DNA of 64,000 bases from Phytophthora hibernalis (Eukaryota; Oomycota; Peronosporomycetes; Peronosporales; Peronosporaceae), in NCBI GenBank assembly GCA_012656075.1, contig JAAKBF010000224.1, positions 868,001 to 932,000 of the forward strand. The letters run 5' to 3'. Each line of letters begins with the position of its first letter. The stretch's first letter is position 1. Made by a program: the position numbers and the translations under genes. Shown piece after piece: positions 56,148 through 64,000 of the stretch. A model generated the notes under the pieces. That model did no database searches. It was given only the letters and a program-made list of their open reading frames with translations, and was not told the origin of the DNA.

Positions 56148-57513
56148 ATGGACAACAGCCAGGCACCGATGACGAGGCAGCGGGCATACACCGTCCGCGA
56201 GAACAGACAAGCAGTGCGTCGCGTGGAGGTGATCGGGGTAGAGGAGGTGGCCCGCGAGCTACTATGCGCTCGCGGCACCGTCCACGGGTGGTGGAAGCAG
56301 GAGGACAAGCTGCTAAGCTTTACCGTCTACGCCACCTCCAAGAGAACGGACGAAAGAAAATGTTTCCAGACGTTCCTGCCATTGTCACCTTTATGAAGGA
56401 CAAGCGCCGTGAAGAGAAGGTAAAGTGAATTACCAAATATTTTGCAATATATCAGTATTTCTAAGTGCTTTATACTGTATTGAGCATGATAAGCCCTTAC
56501 GACGCAAGGCATCATGCTTACATGTGGCAGATCGAGTCTGAGTGGGTAGCCAACTACATGGAGGGTAAGAAGAGCGGGCTATTAGCGCTCCAATGCTTGT
56601 GTGAGCGTCTTGCAAATCGGTAATATTCTTGATTTTGTAATTTTGGAGTAATTATTGTTATATTTAACTGTAAACAATGTTTGGACATGGGGTTTCGTCG
56701 CAGAAGCCCCACACGGCCAAGAAAACCACCAACGACCTTGAGCAAACGCGTGCTGAGTTTTCACTGGAATTATGAAGAACCTGCATTTGGGCCGGGAGGA
56801 TGCTCAATGTTGATGAGAAGGCCATTAACTTTGACATGCCCCCGCTCGGATTTGGGCTGGCCGAGGACGGCGTGACCCAGCGAGACTCGCAAAGACGTCA
56901 AAGCAATCAGGGCGGATGACTGCAGTGCTTACGATTCGAGCAGACGGTACGTGTTGAGTGTGCTTGTAACTTTTGTATTTTTGTGTACTAAATTGTCATG
57001 TGGCTGTATTGTTTTTAGGTAAAAAGTTACCGATTTTGTTCATCGTTCGATGTAAACCTGGGGACGCATCGAGGCAAACGTGTTCACCGACTACCCTGAT
57101 GGACATATCTACACCGCACAAGAAAAGGCACGGATGAATGCTGTTACCAGGCGTTTCTACGTGGATAAATGTCTCAAGTATGAGTTTGATGAGCCCGTTG
57201 TCCTTCTCCTAGACAATTCCGAGTTCCACTTGTCGTAAGGAGGACAGCGAGTCGTTGCTGAGGTTGCTAATGCTATTGTAGTGCCTCTGCCTGCTAACGC
57301 CACTGCCATGAGCCAACCTTTGGACGTTGGGGCCACGACCCCCTTGAAATCAAGATGCGGACCAACTGGACAGGCATCACCGGCGGAACGGTAAAGGAGA
57401 AGCGAATTCGCGCGATTGGAGCAACGATTACCGCCTGGAATGCCATTTCTGAAGAGGTGGTAATTCGTAGCTTTCAGAAAGCTATTCCCCAGTATCCTGA
57501 GATGAGCATTTGA
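56148..57513 (+). pseudogene. pogo/Tigger-like DDE_1 transposase remnant
   Basis: ATG 56148 (MDNSQAPMTRQRAYTVRENR) starts a helix-turn-helix region (VEEVARELLCARGTVHGWWK). The frame then breaks repeatedly. Later pieces match DDE_1 transposases: a segment with FDMPP near 56830 (usual site of the first Asp), VFTDYPDGHIYTAQEKA near 57080, VLLLDNSEFHLS near 57200 with the second Asp, and AMSQPLDVG near 57308. The end at 57513 reads FQKAIPQYPEMSI. This order is that of pogo/Tigger elements related to CENP-B. A TA-flanked inverted-repeat element lies 520 bp further on, but its relation to this gene is unproven. Confidence 0.68.
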
Positions 57514-58032
57514 GTAAAACATTGTTTTGCAAAGCATACGGACATTTGATCGTTTTTTGTGTATACCAATATTTTTGGGCGATTAACAGATCAAAATACC
57601 TGTCAGTCATTTTCTTTTGATGTTGGTCGATGCACAGGAAAATGTGAAGAGAAAGATGTATCTGGAGCCGACTAGCAAATACTTGGTAGAGAGTCTGCAT
57701 GAGGAGTGAAGCTGTGGCTAAACAACAGCCTGTCGGTAGTTGAAGGCAAGTAATCGCGATGTGTCGGATCCAAGAAAAAACATTGAAAACAAAACCAGTG
57801 ATTGTATTACTTTTTGCTGCGATCGTCCATTCTTTGTCAGGTTTTGTCGCCCTTTTAAAAGGCTCAGCATATCGTTCACCGGCTCTGGTAAAAGGGTCTG
57901 ATGTATGTACAACCCGCCGACATTTTTCACATGCAATAGTTTCTAACAAGCCTATTTGTAGACTTCACATACATGCTACATGTATGCTTCGTTACTAAAA
58001 ATTCAAATAACAGGGAAACTTAAACCTTCCCC
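57514..58032. other. No gene seen
   Basis: AT-rich 3' flank of the DDE_1 remnant. Short frames on both strands have no recognised content. Confidence 0.4.
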
Positions 58033-58864
58033 TACCGACTTCCTTGGCTTATTGCGGTCACCGATGTACATGGTACAGTGTACCCTCCCAAAAGCCATGT
58101 ACATTTGGGTACAAGATTACTGTTATAAACTGATAACGTACGATTTTTTGAAGCGTCGTGTTCCTATTTTTAAGCATCCATGTCGTCGTCAGACTCAACC
58201 ATACCAACTACCCTGTCAAGAGCACATTGGCACTCGAGTAGACTGATCAGGTCGACAGCTACTACATCGCTATCATTTACTAAGTCGCCGTAGCACTTTA
58301 GGTACCCACTGATAATCACGCCGCTCGTGAGTCCATCCCAAGCCTTGCGATTCCACTTGGGCATATGATGCGATCGGGAGCATTCTTCGTGAACGGTGTA
58401 CTCGCTTCATGGGCACGTAACTGCTCGCGTAGGTTAGATATCCAGCAAGCCCGCATACGTGTCTTGAACGGCCGATTCTACGCGACGTCTGCGGGCTGGC
58501 TGACTGAAGTAGACCTAGGTGGCACCTTGAGAAATACGACGTTGATCGATTGAGCATAAGACGGCGTAGCCGGCAGAGCTTAGGTCTGGAAAGAATCCCC
58601 GTATCGCTTTCGCGATGTTAGATGACCCCCACAACGTCCAGTATGCTGATCTTCAGCCGATGGGTGAACAACGCGCGTCGTTTGCCCCGCATTGCCAAAT
58701 GCGTCCGGCGCAACAGACCAGTGATAAAATTCAGTTGTATAACGGTTTTATGATTAATATATGTCACGACCATTATAAGCAGAAGTCGACGGAAAAACTT
58801 ATTATGTGATATGATTGGCTGACCTTTATAAATAGGCGACCGTAATAAGCCAAGGAAGTCGGTA
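58033..58864. mobile_element. TA-flanked inverted-repeat element, 832 bp
   Basis: Left end TACCGACTTCCTTGGCTTAT plus TGCGGTC (58033-58059) and the reverse complement at 58838-58864, 26 of 27 bases matching. TA dinucleotides lie at both outer ends, the duplication pattern of Tc1/mariner and pogo elements. No intact gene inside, so it is non-autonomous. The palindrome-rich block after the left end (ATGTACATGGTACAGTGTAC) may extend the structure. Confidence 0.75.
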
Positions 58865-59337
58865 CAATACAAATTCGTATATACTAGGACACAGCCAGGT
58901 ACTGTATGTACATCGGATTTGTATGCGTCTAAAATGATTTGGTTACAACCTGTGCACGGTGAATGGGGGCTAAACCATAAACAGACGCGTAGAGAATTTG
59001 CTCCAACTCATAGTAGGGGAGGCAAACCAAGTAACGACACGGGCAAGATGCCATCTGCTGCGTTAACAGCGTACAGACCAACGTAAAACATGGTTGTTAC
59101 AGGTAGCTATGATAATACTGTTTAAATATCAATACGATCAATGATTTTTGTCTAAAGTGATTTTATTTTTGGGAGGAAATAGATGAGTGTAGCCATATGT
59201 GCGTCGACTGGGATGCAGATGAAGTTTCCACGTTTCACAGGCACGAAATTGGTCTGAACTTGGAGCATTATCTCTTTTCGAACAATGTACTCGTTGCTTT
59301 CTGCGAAAACTACAGCCAAGCAGCTGGATGCTACAAC
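58865..59337. other. No gene seen
   Basis: Spacer between two inverted-repeat elements; no gene, RNA or repeat recognised. Confidence 0.4.
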
Positions 59338-60193
59338 TACACCTTTTCCAGTCCAACTTCACCAGAACAAATCCAACTTCACCAGAACAAATCCAACTTC
59401 ACCAAGAACAAATCCAAATTCACCAAGCCCAACTCAAATTAACAAAGAGCAAGCTCAAATGCACTAACCCTATTGTGTTTCGTGCCCCTAAAACCCTGCA
59501 ATATGCTTGGTTTTACAAATATTAGCGAATCAAAACCACCGGATTTTTTTGTCCAATCATACCATTTGCGGTAAACCAAGCATATTGCTTGGTTTAACTA
59601 CAATAATTGCACTAAATATTAGAAAACCACGCAAAATGATAATATTAAGCTGCGGGGTGCGGGCCGAAACCAAGCATTTATGCATGTTATTTGTAAACCT
59701 AATTTCCATAGTAAAATGTTAAACATTTTACTATGGAAATTAGGTTTACAAATTTCAAGTATAATGTTGACCGCAATAGGGTTAAACCTAATAAACATAA
59801 TTTTTGAGAAACATTCTTTATAATAGGTTGTTCATTCGCGAGGATTCCGCGCACACAGCACTGCTTCACGCCTGCGTGACTGCGGTGAGATCGTTGGGGT
59901 TCTTCAATTCCACCAAAGCCCTGCTACCTCACAGCTGTGTGTGTCCTGCTACCGGCGCACTCTCCGCTTCCATGTCAAGGTAACGGACCTGGAGGACATG
60001 CCTGTAGGCCGTTGAGCTGCAATAATCAAATACAGATGAATATTTTCAGGTTATATAGTTTGACAGGTTTAAGGTGCTTGCTTTAGTGCATTTGACCTTG
60101 CTCGTTGTTAATTTGAGTTGGGCTTGGTGAATTTGGATTTGTTCTTGGTGAAGTTGGATTTGTTCTTGGTGAAGTTGGACTGGAAAAGGTGTA
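59338..60193. mobile_element. Fold-back element with long repeated arms
   Basis: The left arm (59338-59467, 130 bp) and right arm (60083-60193, 111 bp) are near-perfect inverted repeats. Each is built of tandem AACTTCACCA(A)GAACAAATCC units of 20-21 bp, three in the left arm and two in the right, which explains the length difference. The interior holds a PiggyBac-like MITE and about 300 bp of other sequence. That part, on the minus strand near 59900-59945, reads VELKNPNDLTAV and resembles the Crypton LEVLNNPNEFAAL segment. Confidence 0.72.
59468..59781. mobile_element. PiggyBac-like MITE, copy 2, with internal hairpin
   Basis: Related along its length to the MITE at 44968-45247. Right end CCGCAATAGGG followed by TTAA; left end CCCTATTGTG preceded by CTAA. 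It is 34 bp longer because of an extra inverted copy of a segment, giving a perfect palindrome with 31-base arms at about 59692-59754 around AATGTTAAACATT. It interrupts the left arm side of the fold-back element. Confidence 0.72.
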
Positions 60194-61812
60194 CATGGAC
60201 CCAGGATTCCAGGTAACCTGTGTAAATAAAATGTCGGTGAGCAATTTATTTTACAGACATTGCGGGCACATCTAACACGTACAATACATTAATTTCGTAG
60301 ACTTATTCAGCGACAACAAACCCATGCTGCATTTCAGTATTGCTCGTCGTTTCTTCCTCATCACCAGCTTCAAAACCCTCAACTAACTGCGCTAAGGCGC
60401 GTTCAGCAACACCACAGGGCACAGCAGCCCGAATTTGACCCTCAGATATCAGTGCGTGACTTTTCGGCTCTCAGCCTCCGCGCAAACCACTTGATCTGTT
60501 CCTTCTGTTGGAAAAATAGACGTACACAAATATACTCATGCAGTCGTACTTGGTGGTAGAGATCGAATGCAAAATCAGGTGTGTAGGCAAGTTCACGTGC
60601 CAATCTAGCGCATACGCGTCGTTGGTGAGCCGGAGCGTTTACCACGCCCTAGTTCTAAACTTTACCGAGGGCAAAGCAGGCACCCAAAACTGCATCGCAA
60701 CTATTCCGATGAACAGCACACTTCAAAGACTCCGAAAATCGTGATCGGTCTCAAGACTGGACATGTATACCTCCTGCATGGTAGGAAGACGAAACAATGC
60801 TCGCGATAGAGCATTCCGCAATCAATTTCCAGTTGTTGTATTACAGATGTAAACCGGGGTAAGTTAATGACAAGGGTCACCAAAACCAAGTTCATTTTCT
60901 CTCTCGGAAACCTCTTGCGACTTACTTTATCCATCACTCATTGCCACGATGAAAAGCCTTACAAGTAGAGTAGCCCACTTCAAAACGTGGGAATCAGCAA
61001 ACGAATCTAAGTCAGCAACATTGATGCTAAAGTAGCGGACGGTCGTTGTGAGCTCAATCGCGTTGTTAGACGACGCGGGACGAGTCAGCGGCGCCATCAT
61101 GTGCCATCATGTAGCCATACAACACACCAGCCCGAAGAAAATTGAGGTTCCTATCCCCTTCCTCTCACAAGGCAGCATTAGGACGTAGACCGACAATGTG
61201 GCGCTGATGCTGCTTTCACCAGAGAACGTGACTGCACGTCTTAAATTACAAGTTGTACTTGCAGCCGCAGACCATTTCTCGACGTCTCCAATCCAGCCGT
61301 CTTCTGGTATATCCGACGTACGTGCATATCGTAGCGATCACGAAACTACATTCTTGTGTTGCTCAAATGCACAAGAACGTTGTTCGTGCACGGGGAGAGC
61401 AGGGACGAATATTTCGCTATTTCCATGGTTCTTTTTTTGGGTGACTTCTGCAGTAGAGTTGAAAGGGATATCAACAGCTTCACACCGCTCTTCCAATTCT
61501 CCAGCTATCGTTCTTTCTCCCATCTCCGTTGCTTCTTTACACAACACAGCGCCAACTTCAACTCAGCACATGAGGATCAATGCTGAAGCCGCCTGTGCTG
61601 TCACACGGGTTGTTGAATAGTACGTGTTACCTTAGAGAGTCACCTGATATATATGAGTTGTCCAAGGATTACGTTCTGATAGGCTATAAATCCATTGTTT
61701 ACCTCTTGCTTTAAATAGTTAATGCTTATGTAATTTGACAGGTATTAATTGTCCGGCGGCTCTCTAAGACGCCACGCACTGTAGTGACTCGATTATCAAG
61801 TGTGGGTCGGTA
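60194..61812. other. No supported gene
   Basis: About 1.6 kb with only short frames. The frame at 60442-60645 (minus) ends in a basic stretch (WFARRLRAEKSRTDI) without recognised domain. The frame at 61198-61620 (plus) is likewise unassigned. Likely decayed repeat DNA. Confidence 0.4.
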
Positions 61813-61960
61813 TATGGATGAATATACTCGTCTTCCCGACAGATATAGCTGAGCGATTGTGGGTTGGGTACTGAAACACATTTATCATCCAATCAGAGAA
61901 CGTCACTTTGCCAATTTTAATCAATAGAGTGCATTCGGTCAAGGTTTTAATTTCCGACAC

Positions 61961-61984
61961 ATTCCGACGAATATTTGTCGGAAT
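61961..61984. promoter_or_regulatory. Inverted repeat ATTCCGAC-8-GTCGGAAT, copy E
   Basis: The best preserved of the four: eight-base perfect arms and spacer GAATATTT. It lies 136 bp after the terminal motif of the copy. An extra TCCGAC box occurs at 61953-61958. Confidence 0.62.
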
Positions 61985-62242
61985 GTGAGGCGAAATATGG
62001 ATATCACAATTCAAAAATCAAGTAAAAATGTATTTTTCAAATAACTTGGACTGACACAGCTTCTACCAGTAGTCTAGGCTGTGGATATTGGCTGCCATCT
62101 ACTCGTCCTCATTTGACAAAAACAGAAGCGATGGCAAGCCAGTATGAGCCTCTCCGCGTTCGTTCCTGCGAACACGCGGAAGGCCCGCACGACGGCCATT
62201 AGTGTGTTTGTCGAAATGCCTGAAGTCGAGGGTGTTATTGTA

Positions 62243-62931
62243 CTGGCCACCCGCATTGATAAACCATTTTTGAAAATTGCAATAGCTCATAAACTACTGC
62301 CCCAGAGAGTTAAATAAGGTATCAAATTAAAGATGGCATTTGCATTGACGCATACGTTGAATTGATATGTAAATCAATGCTAAACTGAATCCACGAACTC
62401 ATCTTGCATAGGCGTCTTCATCACCTAATTTTTGGAGAAATTATTGCTACATTTATATTTATGGATTTACTATTGTCTGCAAGGGCCATTTAATGATGGC
62501 TGCGTGTTGTTAACATCTTAATCTCTGCATTAAAGTCCAAGCGAGCTTGTAAGGCCTGCTTGTTGCGAAGATTGAACTCGATAAAGTTGGAGAATCGATG
62601 AAATTTGACATTACAATCTGACGTTTTCCGTCTTCTAATCTTCGGATCTTTTTCCTCCTATTCGAAATGCGATACAAATATGAAGTTAAAGTCTCTTTTC
62701 CATATGTTTGCTGACTCGACATGTCGCACGCCAAAACGATATTGCTAATTCAAAGAAAGCTGTTTTTAAGCAGCATTTTTACGACTTAGAACAGAAAAAG
62801 TGGTAATGATTACACATATGTGCCATGTTTGAGACAGAGACAAATCTGATGATACTTACAGTTTCATGAAATTCGGTCTGGAAGTATAAAATTTAGGTCG
62901 TCAAAAATGGTGTATCAATTTGGGTGGCCAG
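62243..62931. mobile_element. TA-flanked inverted-repeat element inside Crypton E
   Basis: Ends read CTGGCCACCC at 62243 and GGGTGGCCAG at 62931, extending to about 30 bp of inverted similarity (CTGGCCACCCGCATTGATAA and its partner with few mismatches). TA lies on both sides. About 690 bp without coding capacity, so a non-autonomous Tc1/mariner-like element. It is unrelated to the 58033-58864 element by end sequence. Confidence 0.72.
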
Positions 62932-63507
62932 TATTATAGCATGGGGTTGTTCTGTGTTAACCCTAAACCCATCCTCAGATACCCATCTGGCAAACATCTG
63001 GCCGCCACAACGGACTGCGATGGTTACTACCTCGCAGTAAGAAATAGAAACTAGCCCGCAATACTGCAATGCGTACGTCAATTGACTGCGCGAGCGCGTG
63101 GCGAAGCCCGCTCCACGACGGACTTGACCTCTCACCCCTTCCGCCGCGAAGGTGCACAGCATGTACATGGCTACGATCGCCTTGCCCCGCAGTGGGTCTT
63201 CGACCGTGGCGCGTGGGACATGAGCAAGCTCAACAAAGACGTTGCTTATGCGTACAACGGGCGAGACTAAAGAGGGCCATTTGAAAGAGGGCCATTACAA
63301 AGGAAAGGACAGTGGTGAGTTCGTAGAATACAGCTGGTGCTGAACATATTCAATTAAGATCAGTGGCAAACAAAATTAAAGATATATTTGTTGCCGTGTC
63401 CTTCACAGGAAGGTGTATCCATTGCATTTCTTAAAAGATTGTAGCTTAAGGCCCAGTTTACAAAAACAAAGATTAAAATCGACCGTGTCCGTTGCATCAT
63501 TTCTCAA

Positions 63508-64000
63508 ATGGCGCCCAAGACCAAGCAACCACTACCTGCCGGCGGCTACCTCGTCGTGGCCCTCGGGCTCACCCCTGCCACCATCCAAGGCCTGAGGGAT
63601 GCGGCAATGGCGCGCGAGTACGCTCCTGTCTTAAAGGAGGTCGGAGGGGCACACGACGACAAGAATCGTGAGCAGTCTTGGGTTAAGACGGTGTCTGGGC
63701 TGATTGGACAGCTGCGAATCGCACTGCGCGAGGTGACGCAATGCCTCAACCCCGCTTGGATTCCTTCGGTGTTCTCGTACATGCGGTCGAAACCTAACGG
63801 GTTTGAGCAAGAGCCGCATCAAGACTACCCGGAGGGTGTTGTCGATGCGGCCAAGAAGATGGACGGTGACCGCGTACCCGCCAGCTATTTTTGCGCTGGA
63901 AGAAGGAGCCCGCCTGCGTGTTTCTGACGGCTGTTTCAACACCCGCGACGACGAAGCAGCTCGATTGGTCAACGTTTCTGTGGGCTTCTGCCTCATTTTC
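63508..64000 (+). CDS. Protein with an HxD motif, possible 2-oxoglutarate oxygenase-like fold, partial
   Basis: ATG 63508 (MAPKTKQPLPAGGYLVVALG). The product has a helical N-terminal half (LTPATIQGLRDAAMAREYAP) and FSYMRSKPNGFEQEPHQDYP, whose H-x-D could be the metal-binding pair of a double-stranded beta-helix oxygenase. The frame ends at 63927, but another frame continues to the window edge with ALEEGARLRVSDGCFNTRDD and VNVSVGFCLIF, so a one- or two-base gap near 63890 in a T run is likely. The gene runs off the right edge. It could be a host gene or belong to a repeat; the second metal-binding His is not in view. Function is a weak inference. Confidence 0.5.

Larger units (their letters stand above)
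61813..63270 (+). mobile_element. Crypton-like copy E, remnant with nested element
   Basis: Starts TATGGATGAATAT at 61813-61825. An inverted repeat follows at 61961-61984. At 62144 the frame MSLSAFVPANTRKARTTAIS matches the start region of copy D. It breaks off at 62241, where a TA-flanked element is inserted. After it, the recombinase C-terminal part survives at about 63120-63270: LTSHPFRREGAQHVHGYD with the HxxR box, WVFDRGAWDMSKLNKDVAYA with the likely Tyr, then stop. The middle of the recombinase is missing, so this copy is dead. Confidence 0.7.

Noticed and set aside
1..64000. CRISPR array, bacterial operon or plasmid origin
   Set aside because: Spliceosomal introns, eukaryotic domains and retrotransposons show nuclear DNA. 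No regularly spaced identical repeats with unique spacers were seen.

Overview
The window looks like nuclear DNA of an oomycete, most likely Phytophthora or a close relative. The evidence is GC-rich, tightly packed genes with very short GT-AG introns (about 55-80 nt, best seen in the TBP, RSPH14, B4GALT7-like and DDX52 genes), an oomycete-type coiled-coil/START-like gene, a radial-spoke gene (implying flagellate zoospores), and a repeat set of Crypton-like, Copia, PiggyBac-like and DDE elements. The taxon is inferred from content only.

The first half (1-32.5 kb) is a gene-dense block. In order: an IQ-motif/B-box protein running off the left edge (-); a small basic, probably mitochondrial protein (+); a p300/CBP-type histone acetyltransferase (-); a long intergenic stretch; a secreted GMC oxidoreductase with a PAN/Apple tail (-); an unidentified protein (-); a calcineurin-like phosphoesterase (-); U11/U12 snRNP 35K (+); a secreted EGF/Calx-beta/PA14/filamin-repeat protein (-); fibrillarin (+); RSPH14 (+); a coiled-coil/START-like protein (-); a B4GALT7-like glycosyltransferase (+); the DDX52/Rok1 rRNA helicase (+); and a TATA-binding protein (-). 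Gene ends lie close together, down to 31 bp.

The second half (32.5-64 kb) is almost all mobile DNA. Its main component is a Crypton-like tyrosine-recombinase family with at least five copies, here called A (33.6-36.6 kb, -), C (38.0-45.3 kb, -), D (50.2-52.2 kb, +), B (53.1-55.9 kb, +) and E (61.8-63.3 kb, +). Copies share an upstream inverted repeat TCCGAC-(7-8 nt)-GTCGGA, a 5' terminal motif TATGGATGAATAT, and, in A, B and D, an antisense tRNA-like module after the coding region. Copy C is split by a Copia retrotransposon (38642-43296; 5-bp duplication CTTGT) and also holds a PiggyBac-like MITE. Copy E is split by a TA-flanked inverted-repeat element. Other remnants include a second Copia, a DDE_Tnp_4-like transposase, an orphan gag, a pogo/DDE_1 transposase, a TA-flanked inverted-repeat element and a fold-back element with a second MITE inside it.

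Many conserved genes are broken by single-base losses, nearly always inside homopolymers, and adding one base restores known domains. I treat these as probable consensus errors rather than pseudogenes, so coordinates of broken genes span the whole locus. Terminal stops of intact final segments are reliable; internal joins are not.
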